From JBAXTU01 sp037130015 (GTDB lineage Bacteria > Patescibacteriota > Patescibacteriia > 2-01-FULL-39-33): a stretch of 64,000 nt of DNA. A program made the translations under genes and the position numbers. This document shows, one piece after another, positions 49,176 through 57,296 of this stretch. A model generated the notes under the pieces. That model had not been told where the DNA came from, made no database searches, and was given only the letters and a program-made list of their open reading frames with translations. The stretch's first letter is position 1. Each line of letters begins with the position of its first letter. The DNA is taken from positions 1 to 64,000 of the forward strand of contig JBAXTU010000002.1 in NCBI GenBank assembly GCA_037130015.1. Direction: 5' to 3'.

Positions 49176-49593
49176 CAATTCTGGCATTACTATTCTTGAG
49201 GTGGCAGTGGCTTTAGCCGTCTTATTAATAGGCATTTTAGCCGTGGCTAAAATTTTTCCCTTGTCCATAAAAATAAACCAAGCCGCTGATCAAGGCACTG
49301 TGGCCATCAATCTGGCGCAAGCTGAAATGGAACAGGTTTTTGCTATGAGCTACGACAATATCCTGCCAGTTATTGAAGCCAAACACACTTTAGCATCCAC
49401 CACTGACAATCCTTTTTATTTTTATTCGCGTGAAGCCAAATCTGAATTTGTAAACATAGACACTGATGGCAATATGATAACACCAGCCACAGACACTGGA
49501 CTAAAAAAAATCACGGTGAGCGTCTATTATAAAAACCAAGCCTCTAATGCTATTAAAAAAACAGACTTAATCATGCTAATAAGTAAAAAATGA
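49153..49593 (+). CDS. Type IV pilin-like protein (PilV type)
   Basis: 146 residues with a prepilin signal NNNSG|ITILEVAVALAVLLIGILA (Glu5 present), then a globular domain. AEMEQVFAMSYDNI after the helix is typical of PilV/GspI minor pilins. It overlaps the neighbours on both sides, so all four pilin-like genes are probably translated together. Confidence 0.82.
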   Translation: MLKSIKNNNSGITILEVAVALAVLLIGILAVAKIFPLSIKINQAADQGTVAINLAQAEMEQVFAMSYDNILPVIEAKHTLASTTDNPFYFYSREAKSEFVNIDTDGNMITPATDTGLKKITVSVYYKNQASNAIKKTDLIMLISKK

Positions 49594-50171
49594 AAAAAAT
49601 ATCCAACAACGCAGGCTTCACCCTACTGGAAACAATCATTGCCGTCACTTTGTCGTCTTTAATTTTTTTACTTATTGCCAACACTTATGATCTCAACCAA
49701 AAAATATACAATAAAACAGATAACAAATCAGAAATCACCCAAAACGGCCGAGTAATTTTAGACAGACTTAGCCGTGAACTTCGTCAAACTCAATATTTAG
49801 TCACCGAATTGCCAACCAATACTTCAAACCCAAATACTTTACCAGACGAAATTATGTTTCAAGATGGTCATGATACCAGTCAGATAAAATACATCCGCTA
49901 TTATCTAGACAATGGCAATATTAATCGCCAAATAATTGTTTACTACTTTCCAGCTGATCCTAATACTTTTGTCAGAATTAATGACACTGATCAACATGAT
50001 CCACTTAATCCAGCTTCGTCAACACCATTAGTTCAAGAAGATAAAATTATAGGCGAATATGTTTCAGACATTGAATTCTGGGGAAATAAACTAGTAAATA
50101 TCAATCTTTATCTGTCCAAAAATAATGAAACAGAAATACTTAACACCGCAATCTATGGACGCAATCTCTAA
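49590..50171 (+). CDS. Type IV pilin-like protein (PilW/GspJ type)
   Basis: 193 residues: prepilin signal NNAG|FTLLETIIAVTLSSLIFLLI, then NGRVILDRLSRELRQTQYL, which is the GspJ/PilW pattern, and a beta-rich C-terminus. Start overlaps the previous stop by four bases. Confidence 0.84.
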   Translation: MKKISNNAGFTLLETIIAVTLSSLIFLLIANTYDLNQKIYNKTDNKSEITQNGRVILDRLSRELRQTQYLVTELPTNTSNPNTLPDEIMFQDGHDTSQIKYIRYYLDNGNINRQIIVYYFPADPNTFVRINDTDQHDPLNPASSTPLVQEDKIIGEYVSDIEFWGNKLVNINLYLSKNNETEILNTAIYGRNL

Positions 50172-51426
50172 TCTATTCAAAAATAAACGTGGCTTTGTCC
50201 TACTCGCCTCAATTATGGTTATGTCACTAATGATGGCTTTGGCTTTGTATTTGACAGAATTTACCATTACAGAAATGAAAATTTCTTCCAGTCAGTCAGT
50301 AGCCACCCAAACCTACTATCTGGCCGAGAGCGCCATTGCCGAAGCAATTTGGAGAATTAAAAATGACTCTACTTGGAAAAATAATTTTGAAAATGATCCC
50401 AATTGGTCAATGACTTACACTCGCCATGATGCCTTATACCCAGGAGCTTCCTATACTATTAATATCCAAAATACTGGGGAAGCCCGCGGACAAATCATTG
50501 CTACCGGTTTTTTGCCCTTAGGCAAAAGCACAGCTCAAAGAGTGACCAAGGCCATTGTTTATAAAGCTCTGGGCACAAGTCTAATAAATGATGATGGCAC
50601 CTATGCTGACACTGGCATGGATGTTTATGGTAGCTATATTCATGTTCAAAATGGCAGTATTTTTGCCAATGGCAATATTGATGTCAGTTTTTGGACAACC
50701 TTACAATCTGATAATACTGTTGGCACAGCCCACAACCTCAATTCAAATTGGTTCTCAAATATTGTCGGCACAAAAATGGCCGCCAATAATACTCCGCCAA
50801 ATCCTGCCACTTCAACACCTATGCCAGCTATTTCTTTTGATAATTTAAGTGATCCAAATTCATATCTTAGTCAAGCCACAGCCCAAGAATTAGCCGATGG
50901 CCAAAAACATGTTTTTACAGCCACTGAATTTAGTAATTACATGTGGACCAATAAAAACCTAACAATCAATGGCATTACTTACGTTAAGGGTGATGTTAAT
51001 ATAACTGGTCCGCAAAGACTGACTATTAATGGAGTACTAATATCTGATGGCAGTATTACTGTTGGCAAAAATACTTGGTTTTGTTGTTGGAATGATTTTG
51101 ATCGTTGCGGGCGGTCAGTGGTTATTATAAATCAACCAACAACCACATCTCCTTCCGGACTAGTCGCCAAAAGCAATGTTAATTTTGATTTATGTTTTAA
51201 TACTTTTGATTCAGAGGGATTAATTTATGCTAATAACCAAGTTAACATGCTTAGTCTGCCAGCGAGCTTTGCTGTTGAAGGTGCAGTAGCTGGACGCTAC
51301 ATGGTCTTTACTAGTTTATGGCAAGGAGTAAATATTCTTTTTAATAATGCCCTAGTTAATGCCACTTTGGGCAACCCAATGTATTCACCTGTCGTCACAG
51401 TAGACCACTGGGAAGAAGAATATTAA
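50155..51426 (+). CDS. PilX-like large minor pilin
   Basis: 423 residues from the ATG at 50155. N-terminus KNKRGFVLLASIMVMSLMMALALYLTE and ESAIAEAIWR are PilX-like and lack Glu5. The long C-terminal part (about 130-423) has repeated short beta motifs (MWTNKNLTINGITYVKGDVN; GPQRLTINGVLISDGSITVG) and a cysteine-rich patch (WFCCWNDFDRCGRS), like right-handed beta-helix or bactofilin-type folds. It could be a tip adhesin. A start 10 codons earlier is possible. Confidence 0.8.
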   Translation: MDAISNLFKNKRGFVLLASIMVMSLMMALALYLTEFTITEMKISSSQSVATQTYYLAESAIAEAIWRIKNDSTWKNNFENDPNWSMTYTRHDALYPGASYTINIQNTGEARGQIIATGFLPLGKSTAQRVTKAIVYKALGTSLINDDGTYADTGMDVYGSYIHVQNGSIFANGNIDVSFWTTLQSDNTVGTAHNLNSNWFSNIVGTKMAANNTPPNPATSTPMPAISFDNLSDPNSYLSQATAQELADGQKHVFTATEFSNYMWTNKNLTINGITYVKGDVNITGPQRLTINGVLISDGSITVGKNTWFCCWNDFDRCGRSVVIINQPTTTSPSGLVAKSNVNFDLCFNTFDSEGLIYANNQVNMLSLPASFAVEGAVAGRYMVFTSLWQGVNILFNNALVNATLGNPMYSPVVTVDHWEEEY

Positions 51427-51471
51427 AAAATAAAACTAGCCCCTATTAATAAAATACTTTATAATTAGCAC

Positions 51472-52530
51472 ATGGGATTTTTATCAACAACAGAAAGCAG
51501 TTTTGGCTTGGATATTTCACAACGAGATATCCGCTTGGTTCAGTTGGCCAAACATGGCAAAAAAGTAGATATTCAACTTTATAGCGAACTACATTTACCA
51601 GTCGGATGTTTAGAAGCCGGGGAAATAAAAAACCCCAAGGTTTTTTTGGAATCCCTAAAAAAACTAATGCATACCAAACATGGCCGAGGACATCTAAGCG
51701 ATGAAGTCATTACTGTCTTACCTGAACAAAAAACTTTCATGAAAATTTTTGACTTGCCAAAAGAAAATATTTCTGTCAGGGAACAAATAGTAAAAATTCT
51801 ACCCCAACATTTGCCTTTTGATCCAGAATCTATGTATTTTGATTTTCAAGTTATTAAGCGCGAACCAACCAGACGCACCGTACTCGTGGGCGCTTGCGCC
51901 AAAACCATTGTTAATTCCTATTTTGAAATTCTTAATCAAGCCGGCTTATCAGTAGTGGCCATGGAGATTGAAGCCTCAGTCATTGATCGCTTGCTTATTG
52001 AATATAATGACGAAAAAGATCCACAAATTATTATTGATTTTGGAGCCAATCGCAGTGGCTTGTTTCTTTATGATCAAGGTAGTATAAAATTCACAGTCAG
52101 TTTGCCGGTTTCAGGAATTAAAACCGATCAACTTATTGCTAGCACCCTTAGTTTAGATTTGGAAAAAGCCGAACAAGCCAAAATTGCCTGTGGCATGGAT
52201 CCAGCCAAAGCTAATGGAGCTATTTGTGATATTTTAAATAAAATCGTTGAAGAAGTGGCCGTCAGCGTCACTCAAGCCATTAATTTTTATGACAATAATT
52301 TTCCAGAACATCAGCGACCAGCAAAAATTGTACTCTGTGGCGGTGGTGCTAATATGTACAATATCAATCAAACTTTACAAAATAAAATAGGCTTGCCCAC
52401 CATTATCAGTGATCCATGGAAAAACATCAAAAATCCTAATCCCAGTTATTTCACCCCGCAAAAATCACAATCATTCGTCACGGCCATGGGCCTGGCCTTG
52501 CGTGGTGCTAATTTAGAAAAATATTTATGA
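51472..52530 (+). CDS. pilM: Type IV pilus assembly protein PilM
   Basis: Actin-fold cytoplasmic protein that binds the PilN N-terminus. 352 residues: FGLDISQRDIRLVQL, PKENISVREQIVKILPQHLPF, DPQIIIDFGANRSGLFLYDQG and ILCGGGANMYNINQ-type phosphate loop (KIVLCGGGANM). A TATAAT box ends only six bases before the ATG, so transcription may start at the ATG (leaderless) in addition to read-through from pilX. Confidence 0.93.
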   Translation: MGFLSTTESSFGLDISQRDIRLVQLAKHGKKVDIQLYSELHLPVGCLEAGEIKNPKVFLESLKKLMHTKHGRGHLSDEVITVLPEQKTFMKIFDLPKENISVREQIVKILPQHLPFDPESMYFDFQVIKREPTRRTVLVGACAKTIVNSYFEILNQAGLSVVAMEIEASVIDRLLIEYNDEKDPQIIIDFGANRSGLFLYDQGSIKFTVSLPVSGIKTDQLIASTLSLDLEKAEQAKIACGMDPAKANGAICDILNKIVEEVAVSVTQAINFYDNNFPEHQRPAKIVLCGGGANMYNINQTLQNKIGLPTIISDPWKNIKNPNPSYFTPQKSQSFVTAMGLALRGANLEKYL

Positions 52531-53075
52531 TAACTATCAATATTATGTCCCCAGAGCAAAGGGGCATGATTCGCAACAAAAGAATATACAGCACCATCAA
52601 AGAAATAATAACTTTGTTTATTTTGTTTGCCTGCCTCATCTCTGTTTTTATGATTGTATCGCGTGATTTTTTACAAGAACAACTGCAAACACTTGTAGAA
52701 CAAAACTCTTCAGATCCAACATCTTCACAAAAAATCGGCACTCGCATAGCTGTTTTAAACCGACAAATTTCTGATGCCACCAGTGTGCAGAAAGATTTTA
52801 AAAAATGGTCAGCTTTGATTTTGGCTATTAATACGGCTACTACCAAAAATATTGCTTATACTTCTTTTCACGCCTATGGCTCAAACCTGTCTGTAGAAAT
52901 TAGCGGAACCGCAACTACTAGGGATGATTTATTAAAATTAAAAGAATCTCTGACAGCCAGTGGTTTGTTTTTAAACATTGATTTGCCTCTTTCTGATCTT
53001 TTAGCCAAAGGCCAAAACAGCTTTCACATCAAGGCAACATTTGATAAGAAAAAACAATCAATCATCCAACCATGA
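52527..53075 (+). CDS. pilN: PilN-like pilus alignment protein
   Basis: 182 residues: short cytoplasmic N-terminus with the PilM-binding-type INIMSPEQRG, one membrane helix (IITLFILFACLISVFMIVS), coiled coil and a ferredoxin-like C-terminal domain. It overlaps pilM by four bases and pilO by four. The family is divergent; call rests on topology, INxMSP start and operon order. Confidence 0.8.
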   Translation: MITINIMSPEQRGMIRNKRIYSTIKEIITLFILFACLISVFMIVSRDFLQEQLQTLVEQNSSDPTSSQKIGTRIAVLNRQISDATSVQKDFKKWSALILAINTATTKNIAYTSFHAYGSNLSVEISGTATTRDDLLKLKESLTASGLFLNIDLPLSDLLAKGQNSFHIKATFDKKKQSIIQP

Positions 53076-53605
53076 ATAAACAAATAATAAAATTTGCCAT
53101 AAATGTTCTACTACTATTAGTAGTCTTATTGGGTTTGACTTTTGGTATTATTGTGCCGTCATTCAATGCTATTATAAATGATAGTAAAAAAGTTAGTATT
53201 GAACGCTTAGCTTTGGAAAAAAAAATAGCAGCCAATAGCGATATTAAAAAAACCAAGGCTCAACTAGAAGAAGTTGAAAAACAAATCAACCAATTGGACA
53301 AAATCTATATCATCAAAAATCACGAGCTTGAATTTATTAACTATCTTGATAATCTATCAACTAAAAATGGCATTACAGCCAGTTTTAACCCTGATTTTAC
53401 AATAGCCAATAATGCCAAAAAAAATATCCAAACCATACCGCTCAGAATTAATGCTAGTGGCGATTATGCAAAATTAATGCTTTGGCTCCAAAGCATAGAA
53501 GCTATGCCCTATTATTTTAATATTGATGAAATCAACTTTTCTAATCAGGCAACTGATGCTAATTTACAAAATATACAATTGGCTGGCCGTGTTTATTTAA
53601 AATAA
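53072..53605 (+). CDS. pilO: PilO-like pilus alignment protein
   Basis: 177 residues: N-terminal membrane helix (FAINVLLLLVVLLGLTFGI), coiled coil (SVERLALEKKI region; QLEEVEKQINQLDKIY) and a C-terminal domain with LMLWLQSIEAMPYYFNIDEI, which is the PilO pattern. Next to pilN. Confidence 0.82.
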   Translation: MNKQIIKFAINVLLLLVVLLGLTFGIIVPSFNAIINDSKKVSIERLALEKKIAANSDIKKTKAQLEEVEKQINQLDKIYIIKNHELEFINYLDNLSTKNGITASFNPDFTIANNAKKNIQTIPLRINASGDYAKLMLWLQSIEAMPYYFNIDEINFSNQATDANLQNIQLAGRVYLK

Positions 53606-53609
53606 TAAT

Positions 53610-53948
53610 ATGATAAAAGAAGATAAAAAAATCCAACAACTTGAAGAGCAACAAGAAGGCAAGACCAAGATTAATTATTTTAAAATTTTAAAATTAATTT
53701 ATCCTTTGGCTTTACTGGCAGTTTCAGGTGGCCTGATCTTTACGGTTTGGTTTATGTACTCCAATTTTTATAAAACTATGACCGAAACTCAGACAGTCAC
53801 CACCCTACAAAAAGAATTAATGCAAAATATTTTAAATAAAGACGGTTTTGATGCTTTAATAAAATCTATGCAAAATAAAACCACGGCCAAATCAATAACA
53901 CCTAACAAAAATACTTTTACTCCCCTACCAGCGCCAAAAGTGAAATAA
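53610..53948 (+). CDS. Small single-pass membrane protein at the end of the pilus operon
   Basis: 112 residues with a basic N-terminus, one membrane helix (LIYPLALLAVSGGLIFTVWFMY) and a short Thr/Lys/Pro-rich external tail. It occupies the pilP position but shows no PilP domain or lipobox. The outer-membrane proteins PilP and PilQ are not expected in a cell with one membrane. Function unknown. Confidence 0.65.
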   Translation: MIKEDKKIQQLEEQQEGKTKINYFKILKLIYPLALLAVSGGLIFTVWFMYSNFYKTMTETQTVTTLQKELMQNILNKDGFDALIKSMQNKTTAKSITPNKNTFTPLPAPKVK

Positions 53949-53963
53949 AAAATATTATAAAAC

Positions 53964-53998
53964 AAAAAAGAGATGTAATAAACTTGCATCTCTTTTTT
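53964..53998. terminator. Bidirectional terminator between the pilus and isc operons
   Basis: AAAAAAGAGATG and CATCTCTTTTTT form a 12-bp stem with an 11-base loop; A and T runs on either side work in both directions. Confidence 0.88.
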
Positions 53999-54003
53999 AG
54001 CGC

Positions 54004-54031
54004 GTAGAGACGCATTGCAATGCGTCTCTAC
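54004..54031. repeat. Perfect 28-base palindrome
   Basis: Two 14-base arms, GTAGAGACGCATTG and its exact complement. Palindromes starting GTAGAGACGC occur as dispersed repeats in several bacterial groups, as I recall. It sits between the terminator and the end of iscS. Confidence 0.8.
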
Positions 54032-54034
54032 ATT

Positions 54035-55219
54035 TTATTGTAATGGTGACATTTTCCTCAGCCGTTCAATAATTGGTGGCAATTTTTTTATAATAATATC
54101 AATATCTTTTTTAGTATTAAACCTGCCAATGGAAACACGAATACTTCCATGAGCCAATTCAGGCTTGACACCCATAGCCACCAGTACATGGCTGGGAGCT
54201 AGTGAACCAGAAGAACAAGCTGAGCCAGTGGACACGGCAATGCCAGTATTTGAAAGCATTAATAAAATACTCTCCCCTTCTGCTCCGGCAAAAATAAAAC
54301 TAGCATTGCCAGGCAAACGATTTTTTATATCACCTGTCACTATAGTGCGAGGTATTTTATTTTTTATTTCTTTAACTAAATAATCTCTCAGCTGTTTAAT
54401 TTTTTTGACTTCCAGATTTATTACTTTTTTATTCAACAATAATTCTACGGCCCGACCCAAACCCACAATCCCGGCCACATTATAAGTGCCTGAACGTTTA
54501 TTATTCTGTTGGCCACCGCCAAGCATTATCGGTTCAATGGGCGTGCCATTTTTTATATATAAAATGCCAACTCCCTTGGGACCATAAATTTTATGAGCAG
54601 AAAGAGATAATAAATCAACTCCCAATTTTTCAACATTACAATCAAGACAAGCAACTGCTTGCGTGGCATCAGTATGAAAATAAATTTTATTTTTTCTCTT
54701 TTTATTTTCTTCTTTAATAATTTTTCCAATTTCTTTTATTGGCTGGACAGTTCCTATTTCGTTATTGGCATACATAATAGAAACCAAAATTGTATTGGAC
54801 TTTATGGCCTGACTTACTTTTTTAACATCAACCAAACCGTTTTTATCAACTGCTAAAAAAGTCACTTCCACACCTTCACGCTGGAGCTCCTTGGCTGGCG
54901 CCAAAATTGCATCATGCTCTATTTGGGAAATAATTATATGAGGTTTAAAGTCATTTTTTTGCCTTTTAAAAGCCCTTGTAAGGCCCAAAATAGCCCAATT
55001 GTCGCTTTCTGTAGCGCCAGACGTGAAATATACCTCTTTTGCCTGGCAACGAAGAAAATCAGCAATTTTAGCTTGTGCTTCATCCACAGCTTGGCGGGCT
55101 TTTAAGCCACCAAAGTGAAGTGAGGAAGCATTGCCAAAAAATTCAAAAAAGTATGGTTCCATGGTTTTTTTAACCTTTGGATCAATTTTTGTGGTAGCTG
55201 CATTATCAAGATAAATCAT
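54035..55219 (-). CDS. iscS: Cysteine desulfurase
   Basis: PLP enzyme that takes sulfur from cysteine for Fe-S cluster and thio-tRNA synthesis. The ATG at 55219 gives 394 residues starting MIYLDNAATTKIDP. Motifs: GATESDNWAILG, the PLP lysine in SAHKIYGPKGVGILY, and the mobile active-site cysteine loop GSACSSGSLAPSHVL. This class has the longer IscS/NifS loop. It is the last gene of iscR-iscU-iscS. Confidence 0.95.
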   Translation of the reverse strand: MIYLDNAATTKIDPKVKKTMEPYFFEFFGNASSLHFGGLKARQAVDEAQAKIADFLRCQAKEVYFTSGATESDNWAILGLTRAFKRQKNDFKPHIIISQIEHDAILAPAKELQREGVEVTFLAVDKNGLVDVKKVSQAIKSNTILVSIMYANNEIGTVQPIKEIGKIIKEENKKRKNKIYFHTDATQAVACLDCNVEKLGVDLLSLSAHKIYGPKGVGILYIKNGTPIEPIMLGGGQQNNKRSGTYNVAGIVGLGRAVELLLNKKVINLEVKKIKQLRDYLVKEIKNKIPRTIVTGDIKNRLPGNASFIFAGAEGESILLMLSNTGIAVSTGSACSSGSLAPSHVLVAMGVKPELAHGSIRVSIGRFNTKKDIDIIIKKLPPIIERLRKMSPLQ

Positions 55220-55232
55220 ATTTATAAATGTC

Positions 55233-55253
55233 ATCCCGGGCTTGACCCGGGAT
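55233..55253. repeat. Palindromic repeat upstream of iscS
   Basis: ATCCCGGG-CTTGA-CCCGGGAT, followed by CCCGCG. This is a widely dispersed palindrome type known from other bacterial genomes. It lies in the 54-base iscU-iscS gap and may work as an RNA hairpin that adjusts relative expression. Confidence 0.7.
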
Positions 55254-55273
55254 CCCGCGTTTAACAGGTTATA

Positions 55274-55669
55274 TTATTTTTTTAATTTTTTATTTTTTGA
55301 CCGATAATCTTTAATAGCCTCTCCCAAGCCTTCATGTGCCAAAACCGAACAATGCATTTTGACCGCTGGTAATCCGCCAAGTTCTTCAGCAATTTGCAAC
55401 TTGCCGATTTTTTCAGCTTCGGCTATGGTTTTACCTTTGGCCATTTCCGTGAGCATGGACGAGGTGGCAATAGCAGCGCCACAACCCAAAGTTTGAAATT
55501 TAATGTCTTTAATTATCTCCTCCCCTTTTTTATTTTTAGAGACAGAGATAAAAATTCTCATCATATCACCGCAAGTAGGATTGCCCACCAACCCCACACC
55601 ATCGGCGTTTTTTATTTCACCCTGATTACTGGGATTACTAAAATGTTTTAACACTTTTTCGTTATACAT
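55274..55669 (-). CDS. iscU: Fe-S cluster scaffold protein IscU/NifU N-domain
   Basis: 131 residues. The three cluster-ligand cysteines are present: C33 in NPTCGDMM (with Asp35), C63 in TLGCGAAIA and C107 in KMHCSVLA. N-terminus MYNEKVLKHFSNPSNQGEI is typical. It receives sulfur from the IscS encoded just downstream. No separate NifU C-terminal domain is fused. Confidence 0.95.
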   Translation of the reverse strand: MYNEKVLKHFSNPSNQGEIKNADGVGLVGNPTCGDMMRIFISVSKNKKGEEIIKDIKFQTLGCGAAIATSSMLTEMAKGKTIAEAEKIGKLQIAEELGGLPAVKMHCSVLAHEGLGEAIKDYRSKNKKLKK

Positions 55670-55686
55670 ATATTTATTATTATTTT

Positions 55687-56088
55687 TTAAACTAAATCAG
55701 CCAAAGAAAATTTCCTGAGCGTTTTAATAATATTTTTTTGCAATTCTTCCCAAACTTTTTTGGTGAGACACCCCTTGACTGAACAAGCAATTTTGTTACT
55801 TTCTTTAGAGACACAATAAAATACAGCCATGGGGCCATCAAGAGCTTCAACGATTTCAAAAATATTTATCTTTTTAGCTGGTCTATACAGTACATAACCG
55901 CCAGTAGATCCTTTGGAACTTTTCACTAAATTGTTGCTTTTTAATTTGGCAAATAATTGTTCCAAATAGGCTTGAGAAATATGGGTAGCTTTGGCGATTT
56001 GTGTGAGCGATAATGGCTGACTATCTTTATTTTTAGCCAGCATCACCATGGCCCGCAAACCATACTCGGTTTTGGTGGTGAACATCAT
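55687..56088 (-). CDS. iscR: Rrf2-family Fe-S regulator (IscR-like)
   Basis: 133 residues: winged helix with TKTEYGLRAMVMLA, ISQAYLEQLFAKLKSNNLV and SSKGSTGGYVLYRP, plus three cysteines C92, C102 and C107 (C-x9-C-x4-C) placed as in cluster-binding Rrf2 proteins. First gene of the isc operon; likely represses it in the cluster-bound form. Confidence 0.92.
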   Translation of the reverse strand: MMFTTKTEYGLRAMVMLAKNKDSQPLSLTQIAKATHISQAYLEQLFAKLKSNNLVKSSKGSTGGYVLYRPAKKINIFEIVEALDGPMAVFYCVSKESNKIACSVKGCLTKKVWEELQKNIIKTLRKFSLADLV

Positions 56089-56108
56089 ATAATTACTATT
56101 ATTATTTA

Positions 56109-56132
56109 ATACCTACAAGATTAGTTGGTTAT
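56109..56132 (-). promoter_or_regulatory. Candidate IscR/Rrf2 operator upstream of iscR
   Basis: Minus-strand ATAACCAACT...GTAGGTAT, an imperfect dyad of 24 bases beginning with ATA and ending with TAT, resembles the layout of type 1 IscR sites. It lies 20 bases before the iscR ATG. The match is partial. Confidence 0.35.
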
Positions 56133-56154
56133 ATCTTTATCATAACAAACAAAA

Positions 56155-56240
56155 AAAGTCCTGTCAAGGACTTTTAAACCCCTGCCTACCGGCCAGGCAG
56201 ACTCCCTTTACGAAAGAGAGGTGCCCAAAGGGCGGAGGGT
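56155..56240 (-). terminator. Terminator and palindromic block after the lipoprotein gene
   Basis: AAAAGTCC/GGACTTTT (56155-56176) with a T run on the minus strand acts as a terminator. Next to it are two further hairpin units, CTGCCTACC/GGCCAGGCAG (56182-56200) and a GC-rich segment with GCCCAAAGGGC (to 56234). The block looks like a dispersed palindromic element. Confidence 0.65.
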
Positions 56241-56241
56241 T

Positions 56242-56862
56242 TTAACAAGGATTATTATGAGTTTCTTGTCTAGTGATAGTATCATCAATACGATCAGCAA
56301 TAATATTGACTTGGCCTTCGTATGCCTTTTGTACGCAACACTGACCATCACGAAAATTAAACTGATACTTTCCGCCAGCCAATTCAACTAATTGAATTCC
56401 ACTAATCTGACTTATCTTATTATAAATATCAAGTCCGCTAGTCAGATTGTATTTCATTTTTATTAATTTCCAAAGGTCAGGATTACGTCTCTCCATACCA
56501 GCAATAGATACATCAGCTATTGGAACTGGCAAACCATAACAAACTCCAGGATTATATTTATCAACCAAATATAATTTTACTTTCAATTCATTAGTGACAA
56601 CAAAAGAAGGTTGGCTGGCGACTAAGTCAACTTCTCCGGCCGGCGCAGGCGCACTAGTCGGATAAAACTTTTTAACAGGCTTGACTTGACTATTGGTAGC
56701 TGGCGGAGGCGTGGGTGTGGCCACTGAACCATTAATTAAACCAACTGGTGTGTTATCCACATTAACGTCTGGCACATTAGTAGGCGGAGCGACTGGTTTG
56801 GCACTACAACCAGCCAAAACCGTCATAGAAATAATAAGCAAAAATAGGGCTATTTTTTTCAT
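56242..56862 (-). CDS. Secreted lipoprotein of unknown function
   Basis: 206 residues with a lipoprotein signal (MKKIALFLLIISMTVLAGC, lipobox LAGC). A Pro/Thr/Val-rich linker (about 25-75) is followed by a small domain with four cysteines (GVCYGLPV; GQCCVQKAY; final NPC). It is not recognised. Anchored to the outer face of the membrane. Terminated by the hairpin at 56155. Confidence 0.75.
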   Translation of the reverse strand: MKKIALFLLIISMTVLAGCSAKPVAPPTNVPDVNVDNTPVGLINGSVATPTPPPATNSQVKPVKKFYPTSAPAPAGEVDLVASQPSFVVTNELKVKLYLVDKYNPGVCYGLPVPIADVSIAGMERRNPDLWKLIKMKYNLTSGLDIYNKISQISGIQLVELAGGKYQFNFRDGQCCVQKAYEGQVNIIADRIDDTITRQETHNNPC

Positions 56863-56910
56863 AATAATTAATGATTAGTTATGCTTTAATTATAGCAAAA
56901 CCAAGTGCCC

Positions 56911-56939
56911 TTGACTAATATTTCAAAATCAGTTAAAAT
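56911..56939 (+). promoter_or_regulatory. Promoter of rpmA
   Basis: TTGACT and TAAAAT separated by 17 bases, 34 bases before the rpmA ATG. Confidence 0.65.
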
Positions 56940-56973
56940 ATCTTTGTTATCAATATTAATAATATCTCTAAAT

Positions 56974-57246
56974 ATGGCGCATAAAAAAGCAGGCGGTAGT
57001 ACTAGGCTGGGCCGCGATTCCAATGCTCAACGCTTGGGTGTCAAACTCTATGGCAGTGAAAAAGCCAAAAGTGGCGACATTATCATTCGCCAACGAGGTA
57101 CCAGATATAGAGCAGGTGAAAATACCAAAGTTGGCAAAGATGACACTATTTTTGCCACCTCGGCCGGTGTGGTCAGCTTCAACAAAAAGAAAGTCAAAAA
57201 ATTTACCGGCAAGTTAGAATACGCTCAGATAGTAAACGTAAAATAA
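56974..57246 (+). CDS. rpmA: Ribosomal protein bL27
   Basis: 90 residues beginning MAHKKAGGSTRLGRDSNAQR, the conserved L27 start, whose tail reaches toward the peptidyl transferase centre. There is no Firmicutes-type cleavable extension. The longer frame from 56905 is rejected because it begins inside the promoter. rplU is not adjacent. Confidence 0.96.
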   Translation: MAHKKAGGSTRLGRDSNAQRLGVKLYGSEKAKSGDIIIRQRGTRYRAGENTKVGKDDTIFATSAGVVSFNKKKVKKFTGKLEYAQIVNVK

Positions 57247-57260
57247 ACTTATCTCTTTTC

Positions 57261-57292
57261 AAAACAACCCTTCAAATTGAAGGGTTGTTTTT
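57261..57292. terminator. Bidirectional terminator between rpmA and pyrG
   Basis: AACAACCCTTC and GAAGGGTTGTT form a perfect 11-bp stem with A and T runs on either side, between convergent genes. Confidence 0.9.
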
Positions 57293-57296
57293 ATTT

